The notes under the pieces: generated by a model | Seen by the model: the letters and a program-made list of their open reading frames with translations, nothing else | Databases searched by the model: none | What the model was told of the DNA's origin: nothing | Translations under genes and position numbers: made by a program | Shown: positions 37,062 to 45,750 of the stretch, in pieces | Layout of the letters: each line of letters starts with the position of its first letter | Position numbering within the stretch: position 1 is the stretch's first letter | From: DUQX01 sp050948825 | GTDB taxonomy: Bacteria; Bacillota; Dethiobacteria; DTU022; UBA8154 | Direction of reading: 5' to 3' | NCBI GenBank assembly: GCA_050948825.1 | Contig: JBMNEO010000008.1 | Location: forward strand, 1-64,000 | Length of the DNA: 64,000 nt

Positions 37062-37811
37062 GTGAACACTTTGCAAAGCGAGTTATCTATTTTTAATAAA
37101 TTTAATTTCGTAAGAAAGCCCGTTGGCGTGAAGTTTTTAATACAGAGGCCGGATGGAATCCATCAGCTCGAAAAAAGCCTGGCTTTTTGTGAGATGCTGA
37201 AGGAAGCACAGGAAACAGACCCGTTTTATGCGGCTAAAGACAATTTTGAATGTAAGGTTGGCCATTTAATATTGGGGATGGAGGAATCTGACGAACTTTT
37301 CGAAAGCGGTGCTGTTGGACCCATGCTGGGCATTTTCGACGAGCCGCGCAATAACAGAAGGATTTATCACCACATCCCGGTTTTATCTAAAAACACCGTT
37401 CAATATGTTGCTTTTTCTTCCTTAGATAAGCTTACCTTTGAGCCTGACGTTTTCATTGTCATGGCAGATATCAGACAGGCGGATATTATTTTAAGGGCTG
37501 TGACCTATTCGACCGGAAAGATGTGGAACAGCAAGTCAACACTGGTTGTGGGCTGTTCATGGCTCTATATTTATCCTTTTGTAAGCGGTGAATTGAATTA
37601 CCTGATCACAGGGCTTCAGCATGGTATGAAGGCAAGGCAGCTATTTCCGGAAGGCATGTTTCTGATTTCTATTCCTTATGATCTGCTCCCTGTAATTATC
37701 AAAAATTTGCATACGATCAAATGGGAACTGCCTCAGTATCATAAGGGGAAAGAAGCACATGTGCAAAATATGAAAAGAATTGTCTCTGAATTATCGGGAG
37801 AAAACCGGTAA
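37062..37811 (+). CDS. DUF169 family protein
   Basis: 249 residues resembling the DUF169 family: an N-terminal RKPVGVKFLI motif, then a segment with a conserved Cys (FCEMLKEA, about 43) and another (FECKVGHLILG, about 67), and a C-terminal IPYDLLPVIIKNLH. The family is uncharacterised and frequent in anaerobes; its Cys residues could bind metal or a cofactor. It lies 27 bases after the TRAP operon 2 genes, with GGAGGGT upstream, so it is probably co-expressed with the importer. Confidence 0.85.
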   Translation: MNTLQSELSIFNKFNFVRKPVGVKFLIQRPDGIHQLEKSLAFCEMLKEAQETDPFYAAKDNFECKVGHLILGMEESDELFESGAVGPMLGIFDEPRNNRRIYHHIPVLSKNTVQYVAFSSLDKLTFEPDVFIVMADIRQADIILRAVTYSTGKMWNSKSTLVVGCSWLYIYPFVSGELNYLITGLQHGMKARQLFPEGMFLISIPYDLLPVIIKNLHTIKWELPQYHKGKEAHVQNMKRIVSELSGENR

Positions 37812-37977
37812 ATTATTTTTTAATTGATTATGATGAATGAATAATAGTGATCTGACTATCGATAAAGGTCAGTCCATTAATAATATTAGCCAAATCTGCA
37901 CAGCAATGAATTATGTGAAATAAAACAAGGTTCCAATGAGCCGTATTTTTATGATTTCCATTGCGGGAGGAGATATC

Positions 37978-38799
37978 ATGCTTTTAAAGGGAAAGGTTGC
38001 CCTCATTACCGGAGGAGGTACCGGTATAGGCGCGGCGGTGGCAAAGCGGTTTGTTGCAGAAGGTGCCAGGATCTGTATCACAGGTCGTCGTGAAGGATGC
38101 CTTGACGCAGTAATTGAAACAATGTCTCCCGGAATGGCTATTAAGTGCCCGGGAGATGTTACGCAGCCGGAAGATACCGAACGCATGGTAAAAACGGTAT
38201 TGTCTTTTGGCGAAAAAATTGATGTGCTGGTGAATTGTGCAGGAATGGGAGCTACGGGTTCTATAACAGATGTTGATCCCGAAGAATGGAGAAGAACGTT
38301 TGATGTGAATCTGAACGGCCCCTTTTTGCTCATGAGGGCTGTAATACCGCATATGATGAAAACAGGGGGCGGTTCGATAATCAATATTTCTTCCCTGGCC
38401 GGCTTGCGCTGCCAGCCTAAAGCTACTGCTTATAGCGCTTCAAAAGCTGCGCTTAATATGCTCACGCAGCAGGTTGCCTTTGACTACGGGCGCTTCAATA
38501 TCCGCTGCAATGCCGTCTGCCCTGGTTTCGTTTACACGGATATGGTTGAAAAGGGTGGCCTGGGTAAACTTGCGGAAAGGGTCGGCACGGATATGCAAAG
38601 CCTGGTAAACAACGTTTTCAAAGACATACCCATCCGCAGGCCGGGAACTGCCGAGCAGATATCGGGTATATGCACCTTTCTGGCCAGCGATGATTCGTCA
38701 TATATGACGGGGGCGGTAATCCCCGTTGATGGTGGGACGGCTATCGTGGATGTATTTCCAACCGGTGTAAAAAGAGCGATTTTGGAAATCCAGCGCTAA
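37978..38799 (+). CDS. Short-chain dehydrogenase/reductase
   Basis: 273 residues, classical SDR. It has the NAD(P) motif TGGGTGIGAA (about 12-21), the NCAGMG segment (about 88), catalytic Ser in INISS (about 139) and the YSASK active site (about 154-158). The C-terminal DGGTAIVD is typical. ATG 37978 follows GGGAGGAG; an upstream in-frame ATG at 37936 lacks a ribosome site. It probably oxidises or reduces a hydroxy or keto group of an acid or acyl-CoA intermediate of the local pathway. Confidence 0.93.
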   Translation: MLLKGKVALITGGGTGIGAAVAKRFVAEGARICITGRREGCLDAVIETMSPGMAIKCPGDVTQPEDTERMVKTVLSFGEKIDVLVNCAGMGATGSITDVDPEEWRRTFDVNLNGPFLLMRAVIPHMMKTGGGSIINISSLAGLRCQPKATAYSASKAALNMLTQQVAFDYGRFNIRCNAVCPGFVYTDMVEKGGLGKLAERVGTDMQSLVNNVFKDIPIRRPGTAEQISGICTFLASDDSSYMTGAVIPVDGGTAIVDVFPTGVKRAILEIQR

Positions 38800-38927
38800 A
38801 TTATGCGCTTTTTTAGAAAGATAGCACTGCAGGAGGTGGTGAGAAACCCGCAATAGATGGCCGAACAGCTCCTATTTTACTTATTCCGTGAGCTATTATA
38901 AAAACAAAAACCGGAGGTATGCTTACC

Positions 38928-40316
38928 ATGACCGAAAAACTTTGGGATACAAATCCTCAAAAATTTGAAGAATTATTTGATCGCTATTCTGATTATCCAA
39001 AGGGAATAATTATTAAAATTGCAACAATGATCTGGGGTGTCAGGTTTTCGCCTTCCTTATTTAAAGCCGAACAGATGCAGAAAGCCAACACGGCCAGGTA
39101 TTTTATCTTTTCCTTTGATATGGAAAAGACCGATGATATGGATGAAGAGCTGGGGAAAATTCCAACCTACTTCAGGTTAAAGAATATTGATAACCATCGT
39201 TTGGGGCCTGTTGTTCAAGTGCGCCCCAAAAATAACAGCCCTTACTTTTTTGAATTAATTAACGGGAAGATGATGTTGTGCGAACAGTTCCCCGATGACA
39301 AAGAACCAAAAGCGATTGTAGAAATAGAGTTTGATTCAAAACCCGAATTTAATGATAAAACAGATTCAAATGGAGAACCTTTCACAAATAATGCCTCGCT
39401 GATATTTTGGGGAGAACAACTTTATTGCTGCCTTTTAAGGGCCTGTCAATACTGGCAGGGGGATTTGCAGTGCAAGTTTTGCGACTTGAATTCCATTGTA
39501 ATAAACCTGCGCAAACAGGGAATCAATATGCCGGCTACCAAAACACCGGAAATATTGGTAGAGGCGATCAAGGCGGCACAAGAGGAGAAGGAAAACCATT
39601 TACAAGTAATCTTTTTATCCGGCGGTGCTGTTCTGGATAAAATCCAGGGCATGAGCGGATTGGAATGGTATATGAGATTCCCCGAGGCTATTAAAAAGAA
39701 TTTTGGGCGGCGTTATGCCACTCACCTGCAGACTGTTGCCCTGCCTTATGATAAGTGTGTGGAGCTATTTGAAGCAGGGGTGGATATCCATGAGGCAAAC
39801 CTGGAAGTATGGGAGCCGCATCTGTTTAAGTGGATTTGTCCGGGAAAAGAAAAATATGTTGGCAGGGATGAGTGGATTAAACGGTTGATTAAATCGGTAG
39901 ATGCCTTCGGTATGGGTAATGTTGTTCCGGTATTTGTTCAGGGGGTTGAGATGGCACAACCCTATGGCTTTAAAGAAGTTGATGCTGCGGTGGAATCAAC
40001 TTTGAATGCCTGGGATTATTTAATGTCATACGGCGTTACTCCCCGCTTTGATATCTGGGCTCTTGAAGCAGGTTCCTCCCTATGGGAAAGCCAGCAGGAT
40101 TTTTATCCTCCCCCAATTGATTATTTTCTAAAGACCACCAGGGGTGCCTATGACCTGTTGCGGAAACATCATTTACCGGTGGCCCGCGGCTATGTCGGGG
40201 GAAGCGGAGGTTATGGAGTGCATATGTTTGGACAAACAGCACAGTGGGATTTTGATGAGGGGGTTCGCTATATTAAAAGGAATGGTTCCGGTGCGGAAGG
40301 GGGAGAAGAAGAATGA
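38928..40316 (+). CDS. Radical SAM protein with unusual CX8CX2C cluster motif
   Basis: About 462 residues. A long N-terminal extension (about 1-155) precedes a radical SAM core whose cluster motif is C173-x8-C182-x2-C185 (in CQYWQGDLQCKFCDLN) rather than the usual CX3CX2C. Two further Cys come just before it. A Gly-rich strand (IFLSGG, about 230) and HEANLEVWEP support the TIM-barrel core. I chose ATG 38928, 10 bases after GGAGG. It overlaps the acyl-CoA ligase gene by 4 bases, so it is tightly coupled to it. The reaction is unknown; it may remodel the carbon skeleton of the acid handled by this operon. Confidence 0.85.
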   Translation: MTEKLWDTNPQKFEELFDRYSDYPKGIIIKIATMIWGVRFSPSLFKAEQMQKANTARYFIFSFDMEKTDDMDEELGKIPTYFRLKNIDNHRLGPVVQVRPKNNSPYFFELINGKMMLCEQFPDDKEPKAIVEIEFDSKPEFNDKTDSNGEPFTNNASLIFWGEQLYCCLLRACQYWQGDLQCKFCDLNSIVINLRKQGINMPATKTPEILVEAIKAAQEEKENHLQVIFLSGGAVLDKIQGMSGLEWYMRFPEAIKKNFGRRYATHLQTVALPYDKCVELFEAGVDIHEANLEVWEPHLFKWICPGKEKYVGRDEWIKRLIKSVDAFGMGNVVPVFVQGVEMAQPYGFKEVDAAVESTLNAWDYLMSYGVTPRFDIWALEAGSSLWESQQDFYPPPIDYFLKTTRGAYDLLRKHHLPVARGYVGGSGGYGVHMFGQTAQWDFDEGVRYIKRNGSGAEGGEEE

Positions 40317-41860
40317 AGAATATCGCTTCCATCTTAGAGCTGGCTGCCAGGGATCTTCCCGATAGCCGGGCATTAATATATAATGACGGGGATTCTTTTT
40401 CATACAAAGAGTTAAATCAGCTGTCAAACAGGGTCAGCAACGGGCTGAAGTCATTAGGCGTCGGGCGTGGCGATAAAGTAGCGATTATGCTCAGCAATGT
40501 ACCGGAATGGGTGGCGATCTGGTTTGGATTAACCAAGATCGGGGCCGTGCTGGTTCCCATAGGGGCCTTCTATAAGGGCGAAGAGGTAGGCTATATACTG
40601 CAGCATGCGGAAGTCAATACACTATTTATCGAGGATCAGATTGTAAGTGTTTTAGAGGGGGTCAGCTCCCCATATCTGAAAAATGTTGTTGTCGTAGGAG
40701 ATATTGCCGGCAAAGATAGGGGAAAAGGCTACGTGCAATTCGACCGGTTTATCGGAGCAATGGATGATCAGTACATTGCCGTTGATGTAGAGCCGGACGA
40801 CCCCTGTGCTATCTGGTATACTTCCGGCACAACGAGGCTTCCTAAAGGGGTGCTGATGAGCCATTTTGGGTTTGGCAGCCATACGGCGCTGGTGCCGGAG
40901 CAAATATTCAGTTCTCCTGCAGATATAATGCTCTCGGGAGTTCCGTGCTCTTCGATTGTTAGCAAGGTGACAATCTTTGGAATGGTGGCTTCAAGGACTC
41001 CTTTTGTTATGCTGCCGCGCTTCTCCGCAAAAAAAGCGCTGGAGTTGATTCAATCACAAAAAGTAACAATCTTTTATGGTGTTCCCACCATGGTGCTGTA
41101 TCTTATCGATGAACTTGAAAAAGATCCCGCCAGCTACAACCTGGATTCTCTAAGGTTGATTATTGCTTCGGCTGCGCCGCAGGCAGAAAAAGATCTGCAG
41201 CGTTTAAGAGAGCTTTTGCCCGATGTAGTATACCTTCGTTTCTATGGTGCAACCGAGACTATAGGTGGAATGGCCAATACTCATCTGAGCGACTATTATA
41301 TGTATGGTTATCTGCCCTACTCTGTCGGACGGGCTGTGCGCGGTTCCGAGATAAAGATCGTAGATGAGCAGGGCAATGAGGTGCCGGCAGGCGAACAGGG
41401 TGAACTGATCTGGCGTGGAACGGGAATGATGAAGGGTTACCTGAAAGAACCGGAGTTAACGAAAAAGGTGCTCAGAAACGGTTATTATTATACCGGGGAT
41501 TTGGCCAAAAAAGACGAGCTGGGTATGGTGTATATTACCGGCCGCATCGACGATGTCATAAACTGTGCGGGTTTTAAAATCTTTCCCAAAGAAGTGGAGG
41601 AGGTTTTAAAAGATCATCCTGCTGTTTTCGATTGTGCCGTGGTGGGTGTTCCGGATGAAGTAAAAGGATCAATACCCAAGGCGTGGGTTGTGTTGAACAA
41701 AGATCAACAGGTTACAGAAAAAGAACTGATAGACCTCTGCCGCAGCCAGATGGCAAACTACAAAGCTCCCCGGGAGATAGTATTTATTGACGAAATACCG
41801 CGGAGTGCAATTGGAAAGGTGGATAAAAAAAGGTTGAGTCTTAAAGATCGTTTAGCTTGA
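40313..41860 (+). CDS. AMP-forming acyl-CoA synthetase
   Basis: 515 residues, ANL superfamily. The P-loop-like motif reads YTSGTTRLPKGV (about 163-174), with Arg in place of the usual Gly of TSGTTGxPKG. The later motifs are standard: FYGATET (about 307), YTGDLAKKDELG (about 395), GRIDDVINCAGFKIFPKEVE (about 412-431) and the C-terminal catalytic Lys in SAIGKVDKK. It activates a carboxylic acid with ATP and CoA. It overlaps the radical SAM gene (ATGA) and is followed by an enolase-superfamily gene. Confidence 0.93.
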   Translation: MKNIASILELAARDLPDSRALIYNDGDSFSYKELNQLSNRVSNGLKSLGVGRGDKVAIMLSNVPEWVAIWFGLTKIGAVLVPIGAFYKGEEVGYILQHAEVNTLFIEDQIVSVLEGVSSPYLKNVVVVGDIAGKDRGKGYVQFDRFIGAMDDQYIAVDVEPDDPCAIWYTSGTTRLPKGVLMSHFGFGSHTALVPEQIFSSPADIMLSGVPCSSIVSKVTIFGMVASRTPFVMLPRFSAKKALELIQSQKVTIFYGVPTMVLYLIDELEKDPASYNLDSLRLIIASAAPQAEKDLQRLRELLPDVVYLRFYGATETIGGMANTHLSDYYMYGYLPYSVGRAVRGSEIKIVDEQGNEVPAGEQGELIWRGTGMMKGYLKEPELTKKVLRNGYYYTGDLAKKDELGMVYITGRIDDVINCAGFKIFPKEVEEVLKDHPAVFDCAVVGVPDEVKGSIPKAWVVLNKDQQVTEKELIDLCRSQMANYKAPREIVFIDEIPRSAIGKVDKKRLSLKDRLA

Positions 41861-41880
41861 GATGAAGAGGAGGTCCAATC

Positions 41881-43035
41881 ATGAGGATTACCCGCGTTGA
41901 AGCTATCCCTATCAGCGTTCCATATGCAAGGCCGATTGTTGTATCGCTGGGGGTTCAGGTGAACGCCGACAATATTGTGATCAAGATCTTTACGGACGAA
42001 GGTTTCGTCGGCATAGGAGAGGTTTCGCCCTTGCTGCCGGCTTACACCGGCGAGACACAGTCAACAGCTCTCTCGGTCATCAAAGACTATCTGGGCCCTG
42101 CTTTAATAAACGAGGACCCCTGTAATACAGAAACGCTCCTTAAACGTTTTGACCAGGTGATTTATGCAAATTATTGTGCTAAAGCAGGTGTAGAAACGGC
42201 TTTGCTGGACCTGAAAGGGAAAATACTTCAGGCACCGGTTTATCAGCTTTTAGGAGGAAGATGCCGGGAGACCCTTCCTCTTGTCGGCACTGTCGGTGCC
42301 AAGGATATGAATGGAGCAATCAATGAAGCACTTGCCTATGCAGAGGAAGGATATTCGGCGTTGAAAATAAAAGTTGGCCGGGATCCTGCCCAGGATATTG
42401 AAAGGGTAAAGAAGATCCGTCAGGAAGTTGGCGAAAAAATAACCCTGCAGGTGGACGCCAACCAGGGGTACTCTACGAGAGATGCGTTGAAGGCCATCAG
42501 GGGAATGGAGGAATTTAATCTTCTGGCGGCAGAGCAGCCGATAAACCGCTTAGATCTTAGAGGGATGCAAACTATCAGGAACTCTGTGAATACGATTATC
42601 ATCGCAGATGAAGCTGTAACCTGCCCTGAAGATATCTACTGGATAGCCAGGGAAGGGGCAGCCGATGCCGTCCAGGTTAAAGTATTGAAGCACGGCGGGT
42701 TGCTCAAGGCGAAGAAAATAGTGGCTGTTTCGGAATCGCTGGGATTATTAACGAGCGGGAGTTTTATGCTGGAGTTAGGGTTAGGCACGGCAGCCAACGC
42801 GCATTTTGGTATTTCCTCGGAGGCAATAACAAAGCAGTTCTGCTGCGAGTTTATTGGTACTTTAACAGTTTTTGGGGGAGTATCGACCGCTGCCATTAAG
42901 GAGGATATTCTTAAAAATACTCCTGCAATAAGTGGCGGCCAATTGCAAGTCCCCGATGGCCCGGGGCTTGGAGTAGAATTGGACGATGAAAAAGTGGATT
43001 ATTACCAAAATGCAGAGAAAGCGGTCATTGAGTAA
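41881..43035 (+). CDS. Mandelate racemase/muconate lactonizing enzyme family protein
   Basis: 384 residues, enolase superfamily of the MLE/dipeptide epimerase subgroup. The catalytic KxK is K162-I-K164, metal ligands fit D192 (VDANQGY), E218 (AEQP) and D243 (IADEAV), and the second base Lys is in the 267-270 stretch (VKVLKHGG). All residues needed for proton abstraction next to a carboxylate are present. It may racemise, cycloisomerise or dehydrate the local acid. It starts 20 bases after the ligase, with AGGAGG upstream, and is the last gene of the operon. Confidence 0.92.
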   Translation: MRITRVEAIPISVPYARPIVVSLGVQVNADNIVIKIFTDEGFVGIGEVSPLLPAYTGETQSTALSVIKDYLGPALINEDPCNTETLLKRFDQVIYANYCAKAGVETALLDLKGKILQAPVYQLLGGRCRETLPLVGTVGAKDMNGAINEALAYAEEGYSALKIKVGRDPAQDIERVKKIRQEVGEKITLQVDANQGYSTRDALKAIRGMEEFNLLAAEQPINRLDLRGMQTIRNSVNTIIIADEAVTCPEDIYWIAREGAADAVQVKVLKHGGLLKAKKIVAVSESLGLLTSGSFMLELGLGTAANAHFGISSEAITKQFCCEFIGTLTVFGGVSTAAIKEDILKNTPAISGGQLQVPDGPGLGVELDDEKVDYYQNAEKAVIE

Positions 43036-43040
43036 AGAAA

Positions 43041-43090
43041 AAACATTCCCTGCCTGCTGCCGGTGGCACCGGCAGCCGCAGGGAATGTTT
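43041..43090 (+). terminator. Strong terminator after the acid-activation operon
   Basis: A long two-part stem: AAACATTCCCTGC pairs with GCAGGGAATGTTT, enclosing GCTGCCGGT, GGC, ACCGGCAGC. It begins 5 bases after the stop codon. Confidence 0.8.
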
Positions 43091-43124
43091 CGTGCTCAAG
43101 CACCTATGATTCCGGGAAAAAAGC

Positions 43125-43169
43125 AAAAAAGCTGGCGGTGACAAAGGTAATTGCACCCGCCAGCTTTTT
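43125..43169 (+). terminator. Second terminator hairpin
   Basis: AAAAAGCTGGCGG and CCGCCAGCTTTTT form a stem with a loop of about 18 bases and a final T run. The A-run/T-run symmetry could make it bidirectional. Confidence 0.78.
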
Positions 43170-43740
43170 ATTATTAAGATGTTAATTTTTTGATGTTAAT
43201 AACAGGCTTTCAACTCCCTGCTACACTAAAAACCAGTAGTTTATTTATGGTAATTTCTCTGGTATCCTTGATTGAATGCTTCGGCCATTGTTATCGCTTC
43301 CGATATCCGAAAATTTACTATAGTCAGAAAAACTAAACTCAATTGTTTTGGAGTTATTCCAATGGATATTGTTAAAGGTTATCGCAATACAATAATAAAT
43401 TATAAAAAGTAGAAAAGGCCACTAATATTAGGTTATTTATATAGATAATAACTTATATGAAAATAGAAAAGTTATAAGAAAAAGTACATATCAAATAGTT
43501 AATGCGGTTAAGTATATTGACATTTACTAATATACATGGAATAATAGTATTATATTATTATATTTTATAATTCAGTCCTACATAATGGAACAATTAAACC
43601 TATATGAGGCGGATGGCAGGGAAAATAACAAGAAATGCGTTTTCTTATACGCATTTTATAAGGAGGGAAGCAAATAAGGAGATTTAATAATTTTAAGTTT
43701 TATTTTTCTGTAATAAATAATTGTTTAGGGGGAATAGTTC
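43170..43740 (+). promoter_or_regulatory. Promoter and leader of the 2-oxoacid oxidoreductase operon
   Basis: This AT-rich gap of about 570 bases carries no gene. TTGACA (43517-43522), a 17-base spacer and AATAAT (43540-43545) form a good promoter. The leader of about 190 bases contains a hairpin at 43633-43656 (AAATGCGT, 8 bases, ACGCATTT), followed by a ribosome-site-like AAGGAGG at about 43661 that does not lead into the first gene. The latter could mark a short leader peptide or attenuator. Confidence 0.6.
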
Positions 43741-44292
43741 GTGAAACAGATTAAATTTTACGGGCGGGGAGGTCAGGGCGTAGTCACCGGAGCCAAAATG
43801 ATGGTCTATGCGGCTAACGAAGAAGACAAGTACGCACAGGCGCTGCCCTCCTTTGGCCATGAGCGCCGGGGTGCCCCGGTTTATGCTTATGCCCGCCTGG
43901 ACGAGCAGCAAATACCGCTAAAATCCTTCGTATACGACCCTGAATGTGTGATTCTCTTTGATCCCCATATCGGCGAGCTGGGTGTGGATTTTACAGAAGG
44001 AGCAGTCCCCGGCTGCATCCTCGTAGCCAACGGCGACCGGGACTGGAAAGAACTGACCAAGGGCAAATTCGGCAAAATCGGCTGGGTCGATGCCATAGCC
44101 ATTACCAGGGAAGAAATAGGTGACGTGCCGCCCAACGCTGCCATGATGGGAGCCTTTTGCGCCGTAACCGGATGGCTTTCACTGGACTCACTGTGTAAAT
44201 CATTGCAAAAATTAATGCCGGGACAGGGTGGTGAAAAAAATGTACGCGCAGCAAAAAGAGCTTATAACGAAGTTAAAACAATTTCCCTCTAA
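43741..44292 (+). CDS. 2-oxoacid:ferredoxin oxidoreductase, gamma subunit
   Basis: 183 residues of the PorG/VorC type, with the signature FYGRGGQGVVTGAKMM at residues 4-19 and FGHERRGAPV (about 40). It is one of four subunits of an enzyme that converts a 2-oxoacid and CoA to acyl-CoA, CO2 and reduced ferredoxin. It starts with GTG 43741. It overlaps the next gene by about 50-65 bases. Confidence 0.94.
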   Translation: MKQIKFYGRGGQGVVTGAKMMVYAANEEDKYAQALPSFGHERRGAPVYAYARLDEQQIPLKSFVYDPECVILFDPHIGELGVDFTEGAVPGCILVANGDRDWKELTKGKFGKIGWVDAIAITREEIGDVPPNAAMMGAFCAVTGWLSLDSLCKSLQKLMPGQGGEKNVRAAKRAYNEVKTISL

Positions 44293-44548
44293 ATGGGGTC
44301 CTGTTGCCTACAAAGCGGACGACACCAAAACAGGCCTCTGGCGCCTTGAGCGGCCGGTACTTACAGGAGAATGCAACGGATGCGCTATATGCGTACAGTA
44401 CTGCCCCAGCGGAGTGATCACAATCGTTGAGGGCAAAAGCAGCGTCAACCTGGAATATTGCAAGGGCTGCGGCATTTGTGTGGAAATATGCCCTAAAAAA
44501 GCGCTGGAAATAATCAAGGAGCCGCAAAATGAGGAGGCGAAGGATTAG
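44228..44548 (+). CDS. 2-oxoacid:ferredoxin oxidoreductase, delta (ferredoxin) subunit
   Basis: About 106 residues with two [4Fe-4S] motifs, CNGCAICVQYCP and CKGCGICVEICP, in the C-terminal half. It carries electrons from the TPP site to ferredoxin. The start could be GTG 44228, GTG 44231 or ATG 44240; GGACAGGG upstream favours one of the first two. It overlaps the gamma subunit gene and precedes alpha by 2 bases. Confidence 0.93.
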   Translation: MVKKMYAQQKELITKLKQFPSKWGPVAYKADDTKTGLWRLERPVLTGECNGCAICVQYCPSGVITIVEGKSSVNLEYCKGCGICVEICPKKALEIIKEPQNEEAKD

Positions 44549-44550
44549 TT

Positions 44551-45750
44551 ATGGTTCAGGTAAGACAGGTATTAGACGGTAACGGTGCAGCGGCGCTGGG
44601 GGCCAAACTATCCCGGGTGCAGGTCATCTCCGCCTACCCGGTAACCCCGCAGAGCCAGATAGCCGAAATATTATCCGAGTATGTAAAAAACGGTGAACTA
44701 AATGCCGAATATATCCGCATCGAATCGGAGCACTCCGCCATGAGTTCAGTTGTCGGCGCCTCCTTAACAGGAGTAAGAGCCTTTACAGCAACAGCATCCG
44801 TGGGGCTTGCGCTCATGCACGAAGTCCTCATGGTCGCTTCCGGCTGCCGGGCACCGATAGTGATGCCCGTGGTCAACCGCTCACTGGTAGCCCCGTGGAA
44901 CCTGTGGTGCGACCACTCCGACACCATGTGCGAAAGAGATTCGGGCTGGATACAACTATATGCCCAGAGCTGCCAGGAAGCATTGGACCTGGTAATCATG
45001 GCCTACCGCATAGCCGAAGATATCAGGATACTCTTACCCGCGATGGTCTGTATAGACGGATTTTTCCTCTCCCATATCAGCGAGACCGTCCTGGTCCCGG
45101 AGCAGGAAAAAGTCGACAGCTACCTGCCGCCTTTTAAAGCTCACAACCTCTTCCTCGATATAGAAAACCCCATGGTAATCAACAACCTGACCCCACCGGA
45201 CAGGTTCAGCAAAATAAGATACCAGCAGAACGAAGCCTTTGGACGTGTCCCGGAAGTCTTTAACGAAGCCGCAGCAGCGTTTGCCGAAGCATTCGGCCGC
45301 AAATACGATCTAATCGAAAGCTATAAATGCGAAGATGCCGAAACAGTAATCATTGCCATGGGCTCGATGACCGGCACAGCCAAAGCCGCCGTTGACGCAC
45401 TGCGTGAGCAGGGCAGGAAAATAGGATTATTAAGGATACTCTGCTTCCGCCCCTTCCCCGAGCAGCAGCTCAAAGAGGCCCTAAAAGGCGTAAAAGCCGT
45501 AGCCGTAGTAGACAGAAGCGTCAGCCTCGGTACAGGAAAAGGCCAGGTAGCAACAGAGATCGGCGCGCTTTTAAATACCATGCCCGCTGCCCCGGCCATG
45601 CTGAGCTTTGTCACCGGATTGGGCGGCATGGACGTTACCACCGCTCACTTCAACAGAGTAGCAGAAGCGTTAACCCAAATCGACAGCATTGATAGGACAA
45701 GCGCGATCTGGTTGGATGAAGAAATGGAAGGAGCAAAGAAGAATGGCTAA
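44551..45750 (+). CDS. 2-oxoacid:ferredoxin oxidoreductase, alpha subunit
   Basis: 399 residues, PorA/VorA type, with YPVTPQSQIAEILSEYV (about 30-46), the ESEHSAMSSVVGAS segment (about 64) and a C-terminal transketolase-like domain. It supplies part of the TPP site. It starts with ATG 44551 and overlaps the beta gene by 8 bases. The subunit order gamma-delta-alpha-beta is the usual four-gene arrangement. Confidence 0.94.
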   Translation: MVQVRQVLDGNGAAALGAKLSRVQVISAYPVTPQSQIAEILSEYVKNGELNAEYIRIESEHSAMSSVVGASLTGVRAFTATASVGLALMHEVLMVASGCRAPIVMPVVNRSLVAPWNLWCDHSDTMCERDSGWIQLYAQSCQEALDLVIMAYRIAEDIRILLPAMVCIDGFFLSHISETVLVPEQEKVDSYLPPFKAHNLFLDIENPMVINNLTPPDRFSKIRYQQNEAFGRVPEVFNEAAAAFAEAFGRKYDLIESYKCEDAETVIIAMGSMTGTAKAAVDALREQGRKIGLLRILCFRPFPEQQLKEALKGVKAVAVVDRSVSLGTGKGQVATEIGALLNTMPAAPAMLSFVTGLGGMDVTTAHFNRVAEALTQIDSIDRTSAIWLDEEMEGAKKNG

